Shown here piece by piece: positions 1 through 7,056 of a stretch of DNA of 12,368 bases; positions within the stretch are counted from its first letter, which is position 1, and each line of letters opens with the position of its first letter. Source of the stretch: an uncultured Prevotella sp. GTDB taxonomy: Bacteria > Bacteroidota > Bacteroidia > Bacteroidales > Bacteroidaceae. The notes below the pieces were generated by a model. The model saw only the letters and a program-made list of their open reading frames with translations, ran no database searches and had not been told where the DNA came from. The stretch lies in contig CAAGGA010000028.1 in assembly GCA_900769275.1 (NCBI GenBank), positions 1 to 12,368 of the forward strand. Reading direction: 5' to 3'. Both the position numbers and the translations under genes were made by a program.

Positions 1-304
1 CTCCTCGCGGGACTGACGGTAAATGCGGGAATATACATCCTATGCCAATATAATCTGCAGGGGGGGCATAGGCACGAGGTCTTTTGTCAGAGTCGTCAAT
101 CACAAGATAATTCCTATCCTCATGACCATCCTTTCCACCACTCTTGGCATGATTCCCTTTCTCATTGACGGACCTGAAGCCCAGCCATTCTGGTATTCCC
201 TTGCAATGGGAACAATCGGAGGACTGCTTCCAAGCCTCGTCTGGATACTGTTTGCGATGCCGGCACTGTTGTCTCTCAGAGGGAAAAAGATTTGTAGCAA
301 GTGA
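1..304 (+). pseudogene. RND-family efflux transporter, C-terminal end, frameshifted
   Basis: This is the last part of an inner-membrane RND efflux pump, which exports small molecules or metals using the proton gradient together with a periplasmic adaptor and an outer-membrane channel. The window begins inside the gene. Frame 1 reads LLAGLTVNAGIYILCQYN (positions 1-54), a typical transmembrane segment of the family, but hits a stop at 166-168. The continuation is in frame 2: NHKIIPILMTILSTTLG and GMIPFLIDG, then a last membrane helix, ending at TGA 302-304. The two frames join around the run of seven Gs at 60-66; with six Gs one frame is continuous. The gene is therefore either disrupted, slip-variable, or affected by a sequence error. 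The first in-frame ATG after the shift (position 23) is not a real start. The family call is firm; substrate and subfamily cannot be told from this fragment. Confidence 0.8.
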
Positions 305-324
305 TACAATATTATACAATTTTG
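291..324 (+). promoter_or_regulatory. Possible Bacteroidetes-type promoter for the GH67 gene
   Basis: A TTTG box at 291-294 lies 20 nt before TA at 315-316, followed by CAATTTTG. This resembles the Bacteroidetes -33 TTTG / -7 TAnnTTTG promoter, but with one extra base inside the -7 element. The upstream box overlaps the end of the RND gene. If it is used, the GH67 mRNA has a leader of about 130 nt carrying the repeat at 368-425. This is a pattern match only. Confidence 0.35.
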
Positions 325-367
325 TGCGTTCTGTCAATAAAGAGTAAGTAGCAACAAGACAACCAAA

Positions 368-425
368 AACCCACAACCCACAACCAATAACCAAAAACCT
401 GGTGATCTTCGGTCAGGTCGAAGAG
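368..425. repeat. CAACC-rich repeat plus TCTTCG hairpin (copy A)
   Basis: Positions 368-395 carry a CAACCCA/CAATAACC tract that recurs exactly, over 28 nt, at 12228-12255. It is followed by CTGGT and a hairpin with arms TCTTCG (406-411) and CGAAGA (419-424). The hairpin and its left flank resemble the element at 6981-7010, sharing CTGGT, TCTTCG and AGGTCGAAGAG at the same relative positions. Read on the minus strand it is a hairpin followed by a GGTTGT-rich tract. It lies in the presumed leader of the GH67 gene. The function is unknown; it could be a non-autonomous dispersed repeat, part of a terminator, or a structured leader. Confidence 0.65.
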
Positions 426-462
426 AAAACGACTAAAGAAACCTCCAAACACCACCATCATC

Positions 463-2244
463 ATGACAAACCGCCTTTACCGCACGGCACTTGCCGTAGT
501 ATTCGCATTCCTATGTATTAACAGTGTCTATGCTCAGCAGTCATACGGACTGCGTCTGCTCAATCATTGGGATAATCCCGACGGCACCTGCGAGCGAGGA
601 TATGCAGGACGTAGCATATTCTGGATTCCTGGGGGGCAGGCAGACCTTGAAAAGATTAAGGAGTACGGACGCATGAACCAGGCTATCGGTATCAACGGCA
701 CAGTGCTCAATAACGTGAATGCCAAGCCCTTGATGCTCTCAAAGGCAAAACTGAAAGAGACACGGCGCATAGCTGATGCGCTCCGTCCTTTTGGAATAAA
801 AGTGTATCTGTCAGTCAATTTTGCTTCACCTAAAGCTCTTGGAGGGCTGAAAACGGCTGACCCTATGGACAAGAAGGTGCAGCAGTGGTGGGCTAAGAAG
901 GCAAAGGAGATTTACTCCATGATACCTGACTTCGGAGGTTTCCTCGTAAAGGCGAACTCTGAGGGCGAACCAGGACCGATGGACTACGACCGCACTCACG
1001 TCGATGGTGCCAATATGCTTGCCGATGCCTTGGTAAAAGGATGGAAGGCGGCAGGGCTGGAGGGCAAGACCGAACGTCCGATTGTCATGTGGAGAGCCTT
1101 CGTCTATTCTGCAAAAGCAGGAGACAGAGCTTCGCAGGCGTATGATGAGTTCATGCCTTACGACGGACAGTTCCGTGATAACGTGATAATACAGATAAAG
1201 TTAGGACCTGTTGACTTCCAGCCGCGTGAGCCTGTCAATCCTCTTCTCCTCGCTATGAAGAAGACAAAGATGATGATTGAGGTGCAGCTGACTCAGGAAT
1301 ATACCGGTGAGAGCATCCACACGTGCTTCATGCCTTTCGACGATCCGATGATAGGTATCCTGCGCCACCCTACGGAGAATATCGTAGGTATAGCCGGTGT
1401 CTCCAATATTGGCGACATGAAAAACTGGTGTGGCTCGGAGATGGCAAAGGCTAACTGGTATGCTTTCGGAAAACTTGCTGCCGACCTTGGTATTACAAAG
1501 GAGGCTATTGCGAGGGAATGGCTTGCCAAAAACTTTAATACCTCCGACCCACGCTTTATCAATCCCATGACAAGGGTGATGCTGGAAAGCCATGAGGCAG
1601 TGGTAAGATACATGATGCCTCTCGGACTTCATCATATCTTCGCCGGCGGACACCATTACGGACCGGAGCCTTGGTGCGACCCAAAGGGATGGCGCGAGGA
1701 CTGGAAACCGAAGTATTATCATAAGGCTGACGACTATGGCGTAGGTTTCAACCGTACATACAACGGTGCCTTTGCCGAGAACGGTCCGGGATATGGCGTG
1801 AAGATAGGGTCGGGAAATGCCCGCTTATACCCCGACAGCCTATATAATATATATAACAATGTGGAGACTTGTCCTGAGCAGTTGTTGCTGTGGTTCCATC
1901 ATGTGTCATGGAATCACAGGATGCACAACGGTGAGACGCTTTGGGATGCGCTATGTCATACCTACGACCAAGGAGTGAGAGAGGCTGAGGCTTTCGCCCG
2001 TATATGGAAGGAAATGAAGCCGTATGTCGATGCAGAGAAATACAACGACCAGCTCGAATGCTTCGAACGTCAGGCAAAGGATGCGTGGTGGTGGCGTGAT
2101 GCCTGCCTGCTGTATTTCCAGAAGTTCTCAAAGATGCCACTGCCGATAGACTGCCCTGCTCCGCGTTACCGCCTTGATGACCTCATGAAATATACGCTGC
2201 ACATGGATAATTATACTCGTGCGGACATCACGAAACTTCCATAA
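463..2244 (+). CDS. aguA: GH67 alpha-glucuronidase, secreted, without the usual N-terminal domain
   Basis: The enzyme releases 4-O-methyl-glucuronic or glucuronic acid from the non-reducing-end xylose of xylo-oligosaccharides. The 593-residue protein has a signal peptide (residues 1-24, likely cleavage VYA|QQ), so it probably acts in the periplasm. The GH67 barrel begins almost at once with RLLNHWDNPDG (31-41) and ERGYAG (44-49). The three expected catalytic carboxylates are visible: the acid E167 in KANSEGEPGP, and the base pair D251 in LGPVDFQ and E279 in TQEY; the 28-residue spacing of the last two matches Cellvibrio GlcA67A as I recall it (D365/E393). The C-terminal region (about 370-593) is intact, with GGHHYGPEPW and WFHHVSWNHRM. 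The family's usual N-terminal beta-sandwich of roughly 125-150 residues is missing, and the upstream DNA is repeat, not coding. The first Met is the only plausible start; no Shine-Dalgarno is visible. The family is certain and the overall function very likely. Confidence 0.95.
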   Translation: MTNRLYRTALAVVFAFLCINSVYAQQSYGLRLLNHWDNPDGTCERGYAGRSIFWIPGGQADLEKIKEYGRMNQAIGINGTVLNNVNAKPLMLSKAKLKETRRIADALRPFGIKVYLSVNFASPKALGGLKTADPMDKKVQQWWAKKAKEIYSMIPDFGGFLVKANSEGEPGPMDYDRTHVDGANMLADALVKGWKAAGLEGKTERPIVMWRAFVYSAKAGDRASQAYDEFMPYDGQFRDNVIIQIKLGPVDFQPREPVNPLLLAMKKTKMMIEVQLTQEYTGESIHTCFMPFDDPMIGILRHPTENIVGIAGVSNIGDMKNWCGSEMAKANWYAFGKLAADLGITKEAIAREWLAKNFNTSDPRFINPMTRVMLESHEAVVRYMMPLGLHHIFAGGHHYGPEPWCDPKGWREDWKPKYYHKADDYGVGFNRTYNGAFAENGPGYGVKIGSGNARLYPDSLYNIYNNVETCPEQLLLWFHHVSWNHRMHNGETLWDALCHTYDQGVREAEAFARIWKEMKPYVDAEKYNDQLECFERQAKDAWWWRDACLLYFQKFSKMPLPIDCPAPRYRLDDLMKYTLHMDNYTRADITKLP

Positions 2245-2345
2245 TTGCCCATTTCATCGGGGGTTTCACGAAACGGAACAGTATGTTTCGTCGGGGGAAG
2301 TCTGCACGGAATAACCCATTTTATCGGGAAGAGACAGTATGGAGG
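2245..2345. repeat. Three degenerate ~34-nt tandem units with TTTYRTCGGG core
   Basis: Immediately after the GH67 stop codon, the core TTTYRTCGGG occurs three times (TTTCATCGGG ending 2261, TTTCGTCGGG ending 2295, TTTTATCGGG ending 2328), spaced 34 and 33 nt apart. Units 1 and 2 also share CGGAA at their ends; units 1 and 3 share CCCATTT before the core. Between cores 1 and 2 lies a small inverted repeat, ACGAAAC (2268-2274) and GTTTCGT (2285-2291). Short ORFs run through the region but have no family features. It could be a decayed tandem repeat or a set of regulator sites upstream of the symporter promoter. Confidence 0.55.
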
Positions 2346-2368
2346 AGGCTGCATCGGCAGTCGCCTCC
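2344..2368 (+). terminator. GC-rich hairpin after the GH67 gene, possible terminator
   Basis: The arms GGAGGC (2344-2349) and GCCTCC (2363-2368) pair perfectly, and the inner TGC/GCA (2350-2352 with 2357-2359) extends the stem around a 3-nt bulge. The sequence after it (GTATTGTATATG) is AT-rich but lacks a T run, so the terminator role is only probable. It sits between the GH67 stop and the promoter of the symporter operon, where a terminator would be expected. Confidence 0.4.
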
Positions 2369-2456
2369 GTATTGTATATGCACTCTTGATAGTTCAGAAA
2401 AATACCAAAAACTTACACATTCGTTACATAACGCCATAAATGGTCTCCCAGTCCTC

Positions 2457-2485
2457 TTTTTTCTAAAAGAAAAGGATTAATTTTG
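2457..2485 (+). promoter_or_regulatory. Promoter of the symporter-xylanase operon
   Basis: TAATTTTG at 2478-2485 is an exact match to the Bacteroidetes -7 consensus TAnnTTTG. A T-rich stretch at 2457-2463 lies at roughly the right distance for the -33 box but does not read TTTG. Transcription would start near 2491, leaving a leader of about 40 nt before the ATG at 2530. The sequence around the -33 region is nearly palindromic (TCCTCTTTT ... AAAAGGA, 2452-2476), a possible operator. Confidence 0.5.
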
Positions 2486-2529
2486 CAGCGTTGAACGCAT
2501 GACAATAATAACTAAAACCTATACAGACC

Positions 2530-3942
2530 ATGTCACAAAATCAGTTGAAAAGCCAGGACATACAGAATGAGTCCAAAGGCTTTTACAAGCTCAGCTGGAT
2601 GCAGCGCATCGGCTTTGGTTCGGGAGACCTTGCCCAAAATCTTATCTTTCAGGTCACCTGTACCTACCTGCTGTTCTTCTACACTGACATCTACGGACTC
2701 GACCCGCTGGCTGTTTCCGTAATGTTCACCGTAGGAAATGTAGCCAACGTCATTTGGGATCCAATCGTAGGAGCCCTCATCGACAAGAACAATCCGAAAC
2801 TCGGAAAGTACCGTTCCTACCTCATTTATGTGGGACTGCCGCTCTCAGGCTTTGCCATCCTGTGCTTTTACGATGGTTTTGCGCCGTCATTGCTCTACGC
2901 TTACGTCACTTATGTGGCAATGACTCTGCTATATACCTTTATTAATGTACCATACGGAGCGTTGAACTCCTCGCTGACACGTGATACTCACGAGATAACG
3001 GTGCTGACTTCCGTGCGTATGTTCATGGCAAACATCGGCGGTCTTGCCGTAAACTCAGGACTGCCACTCGTCATTTCCATGTTCGCTGTCACGCAGTCAG
3101 GAGAGCTTCCCAAAGAGCCAAAGGCATGGTTTACCACCATGTGCATCTATGCCCTTGTGGGAATGTGCCTGCTCTTCTTCTGCTTCTCCCAGTGTAAGGA
3201 GCGCGTGGTGATGGATGCCAAGGAGAGTGAGAACGTGAAAATCAGCGACCTGTGGATGGAATTTCTCCACAATCGCCCTCTGCGCATCATTGCTTTCTTC
3301 TTCATTACCGCCTTTGCCATGATGTCAGTGGGCAATGCTGCCGGTGCTTACTTCATGAACAGTAACATGGAGGGCACTGCCAATGAGTTGGCTGTCTTCA
3401 TGGCTCTCGGTTCAATACCATCGTTTATCTTCATGCCTCTCGTCCCTTCTATCAAGAAAGCTGTAGGCAAGAAGAATATGTTCTACATCTTCCTCGGTGC
3501 TGCCATCATAGGTATGGCAATGCTCTATGCAATAGCCAAGATGGAGAATCCGAGCATGACGATGGTCTATGTGGCGCAGTTTATCAAGAGTACCGGTGTC
3601 ATTGTGGCTACAGGATATATGTGGGCACTTGTTCCGGAGGTCATCTCTTACGGAGAATACAAGAGTGGCAAGCGTATCGCCGGTATCGTCAATGCCCTGA
3701 CAGGCATCTTCTTCAAGGCAGGAATGACTCTCGGTGGCATCGTAGGTCCTGCCGTTCTCGCCTATGTCGGCTACAACAGCAAGAGCATTCAGCAGACACC
3801 ACTCGCCGAGGAAGGTATCCTCTGGCTTGTCTGTGTCATCCCGGCTGCACTCCTTGTCCTCGGTATCTTCATCATATCCAAGTATGAACTGACCGATGAG
3901 AAGATAGACGAGATAAACAGAGCCATTGAGGCAAGAGGTTAA
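2530..3942 (+). CDS. GPH-family (MelB-like) oligosaccharide:cation symporter
   Basis: This is an inner-membrane symporter of the glycoside-pentoside-hexuronide family within the major facilitator superfamily, inferred to import xylose-containing oligosaccharides or xylosides with Na+ or H+. The 470 residues are the normal length. After a hydrophilic N-terminus come alternating hydrophobic segments consistent with twelve helices. Family marks are GFGSGDLAQN (28-37), the DP..G...D motif WDPIVGALID with D77 and D85, LGKYRSY (91-97), PYGAL (141-145) and YGEYKSGKR (374-382) before the last helix pair. The C-terminal YELTDEKIDEINRAI is also typical. It is the first gene of a unit with the GH10 and GH43 genes; the next gene starts 33 nt later. 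The P. bryantii xylanase cluster has an equivalent transporter, from memory named xynD. The substrate is inferred from context alone. Confidence 0.93.
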   Translation: MSQNQLKSQDIQNESKGFYKLSWMQRIGFGSGDLAQNLIFQVTCTYLLFFYTDIYGLDPLAVSVMFTVGNVANVIWDPIVGALIDKNNPKLGKYRSYLIYVGLPLSGFAILCFYDGFAPSLLYAYVTYVAMTLLYTFINVPYGALNSSLTRDTHEITVLTSVRMFMANIGGLAVNSGLPLVISMFAVTQSGELPKEPKAWFTTMCIYALVGMCLLFFCFSQCKERVVMDAKESENVKISDLWMEFLHNRPLRIIAFFFITAFAMMSVGNAAGAYFMNSNMEGTANELAVFMALGSIPSFIFMPLVPSIKKAVGKKNMFYIFLGAAIIGMAMLYAIAKMENPSMTMVYVAQFIKSTGVIVATGYMWALVPEVISYGEYKSGKRIAGIVNALTGIFFKAGMTLGGIVGPAVLAYVGYNSKSIQQTPLAEEGILWLVCVIPAALLVLGIFIISKYELTDEKIDEINRAIEARG

Positions 3943-3975
3943 TCTGAAAGATAATATGCCCAATAAAAACAGAAT

Positions 3976-5196
3976 ATGGACATGAAAAGAATAAAGACAA
4001 TCATTGCGACCCTTCTTCCTCTCGCTTCATTGACTTGCGGAGCGCAGGGGTTGAAGGACGCATATCGTGACTATTGGCGCACTTGTGTCAGCGTAAACCA
4101 GTGGGAAGTGGCTGCAGAGGCAAATCCTTCCAACAAGCATGACGTGACAGGAATGGTGAGCGGTGACCAGACTGCCAACTGGAAGAATGTCGTAGAGCAT
4201 TTCGACTGGGTGGTGGCGGAGAACTGCATGAAGTGTGAGGTCATTCATCCCGAGGAGGGAATCTATGACTTTACCCTCGCTGATGAGTTCGTGGACAAGG
4301 CTTTGGCTTCCGGACTCAAGGTGCATGGTCATGCCCTTATCTGGCATTCGCAATGCGCCAAGTGGTTTCATACGGACAAAGAGGGAAAGCTGGTCTCTCC
4401 GGAAGTGCTGAAAAAGCGTATGCGTGACCACATTATCACCATCGTAAGCCATTTCAAGGGACGCGTATCGTCATGGGATGTGGTCAATGAAGCCTTTGAG
4501 GATGACGGCACACCACGCAAGAGTCTTTTCTATCAGATACTTGGCTCTGACTATATACCACTCGCTTTCCAATATGCTCATGAGGCAGACCCTAACGTAG
4601 AACTCGTATATAACGATTTCTCGATGAACAAAGCCACGAAGATTGACGGCATTGCACGCTTCTTCCGTACGCTTGTCAGTGCAGGAATGCCTATTCATGC
4701 TATCGGTTTTCAGGGGCACATGATACTGGAAGATGCAAAGGAATTGCTCACTCAGTACGACTACAGCCTTTCTGTCGTCAAGTCCCTCGGACTGAAGGCG
4801 CAGTATTCAGAGTTGGATCTCTCTGTGCTCCCTAATCCTTATGGTTTCTCGGGTGCCAACATCAGCGACCGTTTTACCTACACTCCCGAAAAGGATCCAT
4901 ATAAGAATGGACTCACTCCCGAAAAGGAAGCTGAGATAGCCGACTTCTGGATAAACTTCTATAAACTGATGCTGAAGCACAAGGAGACAGTGCAGAGACT
5001 CGGATTCTGGTGTACCAACGATGCTAACTCATGGCGCAATGACTTCCCTATCAAGGGCAGGACGGACTATGCTACGCTATTTGACCGTCAGAACAAGCCA
5101 AAGGCTTTCGTCAAGGATATCATTGACCTTGTGAAACCTCAGTGCTGCAAGGAAGATAATAGCAATAAAAAATCCAAGAAGCGCAAGAAGAAATGA
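3976..5196 (+). CDS. xynA: GH10 endo-1,4-beta-xylanase, secreted
   Basis: The enzyme cuts internal beta-1,4 bonds of the xylan backbone with retention. The 406-residue protein has a signal peptide (about residues 1-24, TCGA|QG); C21 does not sit in a proper lipobox, so a lipoprotein is unlikely. The single GH10 barrel spans about 28-387. Visible motifs are AENCMKCEVIHPEEG (81-95), GHALIWHSQ (118-126), the acid/base E172 in WDVVNEAFEDDG, GFQGH (244-248), the nucleophile E279 in YSELDLSVLP, and FWCTNDANSW (344-353). There is no carbohydrate-binding module. The tail 392-406 is strongly basic (nine Lys/Arg in fifteen). Met 1 (3976) and Met 3 (3982) are both possible starts; the second begins a more typical leader (MKRIK). 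The stop overlaps the next start as ATGA, so translation is probably coupled. A xylanase identity is very secure. Confidence 0.96.
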   Translation: MDMKRIKTIIATLLPLASLTCGAQGLKDAYRDYWRTCVSVNQWEVAAEANPSNKHDVTGMVSGDQTANWKNVVEHFDWVVAENCMKCEVIHPEEGIYDFTLADEFVDKALASGLKVHGHALIWHSQCAKWFHTDKEGKLVSPEVLKKRMRDHIITIVSHFKGRVSSWDVVNEAFEDDGTPRKSLFYQILGSDYIPLAFQYAHEADPNVELVYNDFSMNKATKIDGIARFFRTLVSAGMPIHAIGFQGHMILEDAKELLTQYDYSLSVVKSLGLKAQYSELDLSVLPNPYGFSGANISDRFTYTPEKDPYKNGLTPEKEAEIADFWINFYKLMLKHKETVQRLGFWCTNDANSWRNDFPIKGRTDYATLFDRQNKPKAFVKDIIDLVKPQCCKEDNSNKKSKKRKKK

Positions 5197-6842
5197 GCAG
5201 AATAAGGATGATGTTGGCGGGAGTCGTGCTGGCTTTGGCATCGCTCCCGTATATGGCTTCCGCACAAAACCCTTACCTCCCGCTTTGGGAGTTCATCCCA
5301 GACGGTGAGCCGTACGTATTTGAAGACCCTGACAACCCAGGCAAATACCGCGTATATGTATATGGTTCGCACGATAACCTTATACAGTATTATTGCGGAA
5401 GAGACCAGGTAGTGTGGTCGGCTCCTGTCGAGAATCTCAAGGATTGGCGTTATGACGGCGTTATCTTCGAGTCGAAAAAGGATGCCAATGGCAAGTGGCT
5501 TGCACCGATAGGGAAGAATCCTAAGAAAGCAAGGGATGGCGTTGGCGACGTGCTTTATGCCCCTGATGTGGCAGAAGTGGTAGGCGCTGACGGGAAAAAG
5601 ACGTACTATCTCTATCCTAACGTGCAGCATGACCAGCGTCATAGCCTCGTAGCCAAGTCGGACAGACCCGACGGACCGTTCACTGTCTGCAACTGGAATC
5701 CGGAGAAACCGCAGGAGACGGTAGGTCCTTTTGCCTTTGACCCTGCCGCTTTCGTGGATGATGACGGACGTGTCTATGGGTATTGGGGCTTTGAAAAGTC
5801 GTTTGCCGCTGAGCTTGACCCTTCGACTATGGCTACCGTAAAGCCAGGAACGAGGATAGTAGAGAATATGATTCCCGGTCGTGATCAGGACAATCTCTTC
5901 CGTTTCTTCGAAGCTTCATCTATCAGGAAGATTAAGGATAAGTACGTCTTCGTTTATAGTCGCTGGACTAACGAGGGAGAGTTCGGTCTGCCTCAGAGCA
6001 ACTATACTCTCGCATATTGTTATTCCGACAACCCTCTCGGACCTTGGACGTACGGAGGAACCATCATTGATGGTCGCGGACGTGAGCGCAGGGCTGACGG
6101 CACTGCCATTCATACGGCTTGTCCTAACGGTAATACGCATGGCAGTATCTGCGAGATTGACGGCAGGTGGTGGGTCTTCTATCATCGTCAGGCTGGTACT
6201 ACGGAATACTCCCGACAGGCTATGGTGGCACCGATAGAAGTAGAAGTAAAAGAGGGGAAAGGCGGATATGTACGCATTTCCGAGGCGGAGTTTACCTCCG
6301 AGGGCTTCGAAATCAATGGTCTTGACCCTTTCACACGCTACGTTGCGGGCATTGCCTGTTACTTTACTAATACCGTGCCGTCTCATGCAGAGTATCCTAA
6401 CGTCATATATCCAGGTTCCCACACAGAAATCCATCGTCTTTCCCCAGAGGAGACTCCATTGCCAAAGACGGGAGATTATTATGATGAGAAGATAAATGTT
6501 TGCCCGATGGTGAACAATACCGACGGTTCCGTAGTGGGATACAAGTATTTCAATTTCTCCAAAACGTATGGAAAAGCAGGTCTCTCCCTCTCTCTTAACT
6601 GCGAGATGGAGGGCGTGGCGGGCACGATGGACGTGTATCTTGACCGTCCTTCGGAGGCAGAAGGAGGAGTAAAGATAGGCTCTCTTGCCGTTACTGCTGA
6701 GACAGGCGGGAGGGATGTGACAGTCAATGTGGAGCCGTTGAAGCATTATAACGGCAAGCATGCCCTCTTCTTCGTCTTCTCTTCCCCTACAAAAGGGAAG
6801 TCAATGTGCCGACTTAACAGTTTCTGTTTTGAGAAGAAGTGA
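5193..6842 (+). CDS. GH43 arabinofuranosidase/xylosidase-type enzyme with C-terminal CBM6-like domain, secreted
   Basis: A glycoside hydrolase of the five-bladed propeller type, expected to trim arabinose side chains or xylose from xylan fragments in the periplasm or at the cell surface. The 549 residues begin with a clear signal peptide (1-24, ASA|QN). The GH43 propeller covers about 26-370. The three family carboxylates are visible: base D37 in IPDGEPYVF, pKa modulator D183 in FDPAAFVDDDG, and acid E240 in FFEASSIRKI; LYAPDV (121-126) is the usual second-blade motif. Residues about 430-549 look like a CBM6-type beta-sandwich (YKYFNFSK, MDVYLDRP, KHALFFVF). The start overlaps the xylanase stop by four bases. 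The family does not fix the specificity: arabinofuranosidase and beta-xylosidase are both possible. The fold is certain, the substrate inferred from its neighbours. Confidence 0.92.
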   Translation: MSRIRMMLAGVVLALASLPYMASAQNPYLPLWEFIPDGEPYVFEDPDNPGKYRVYVYGSHDNLIQYYCGRDQVVWSAPVENLKDWRYDGVIFESKKDANGKWLAPIGKNPKKARDGVGDVLYAPDVAEVVGADGKKTYYLYPNVQHDQRHSLVAKSDRPDGPFTVCNWNPEKPQETVGPFAFDPAAFVDDDGRVYGYWGFEKSFAAELDPSTMATVKPGTRIVENMIPGRDQDNLFRFFEASSIRKIKDKYVFVYSRWTNEGEFGLPQSNYTLAYCYSDNPLGPWTYGGTIIDGRGRERRADGTAIHTACPNGNTHGSICEIDGRWWVFYHRQAGTTEYSRQAMVAPIEVEVKEGKGGYVRISEAEFTSEGFEINGLDPFTRYVAGIACYFTNTVPSHAEYPNVIYPGSHTEIHRLSPEETPLPKTGDYYDEKINVCPMVNNTDGSVVGYKYFNFSKTYGKAGLSLSLNCEMEGVAGTMDVYLDRPSEAEGGVKIGSLAVTAETGGRDVTVNVEPLKHYNGKHALFFVFSSPTKGKSMCRLNSFCFEKK

Positions 6843-6848
6843 TTTTTA

Positions 6849-6960
6849 GTTGTTTTGTTGTTTGGTTGTTTTGTTGTTTAGTTGGTTGTGTCCCAATGGA
6901 GTCGATTACTATCAACCAGACAACAAAACAACCAAATAGCCAAACAACAAAACAACCAGA
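6849..6960. repeat. Long inverted repeat of GTTGTTT / AACAAAC tracts (copy B)
   Basis: Just after the GH43 stop, two head-to-tail copies of a TTGTTTTGTTGTTT unit (6850-6880) face two copies of ACAACAAAACAACCA (6920-6934 and 6944-6958, period 24). A 17-nt stretch is perfectly complementary: 6861-6877 with 6920-6936, enclosing a 42-nt loop. The RNA could form a long A-U-rich stem between the two GH43 genes. The base make-up resembles the CAACC tracts at 368 and 12228. Peptides read through it (TTKQPNSQTTKQ) are low complexity and not believed to be coding. It may be a repeat array, terminator or RNA-stability element. Confidence 0.65.
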
Positions 6961-6983
6961 CACCAAACAGCTAAACAAATCTG

Positions 6984-7010
6984 GTACTCTTCGACTAGGT
7001 CGAAGAGTAC
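6984..7010 (+). other. Perfect 12-bp hairpin in the leader of the second GH43 gene
   Basis: GTACTCTTCGAC (6984-6995) and GTCGAAGAGTAC (6999-7010) are exact reverse complements around a 3-nt TAG, about 46 nt before the ATG at 7057. The sequence is a better-preserved version of the hairpin at 406-424, with the same CTGGT flank. No T run follows on the plus strand; instead come A/C-rich short repeats (ACAACAAGAGC twice, period 14). It could be a terminator or attenuator read on either strand, an mRNA-stabilising stem, or a protein-binding palindrome. Confidence 0.55.
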
Positions 7011-7056
7011 ACAACAAGAGCACACAACAAGAGCAAACAACAAAAACAACAATACT

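Noticed and set aside
2245..2480. Two small overlapping ORFs after the GH67 gene
   Set aside because: They run through the tandem repeats, the hairpin and the promoter of the next operon, lack a plausible ribosome site, and resemble no family I know.
4030..4045. Possible lipobox cysteine (C21) in the xylanase leader
   Set aside because: The residues before it (A-S-L-T) do not fit the lipoprotein consensus, and a standard cleavage after GA is available.
5916..6761. 281-codon open frame on the minus strand
   Set aside because: It lies fully inside the GH43 gene, which has clear catalytic motifs; the antisense peptide has no recognisable family features.
6849..7050. CRISPR-like array in the tandem AACAAAC repeats
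   Set aside because: Units are short, A/C-only, degenerate, with a period of 24 or 14 nt and no unique spacers; no cas genes are nearby.
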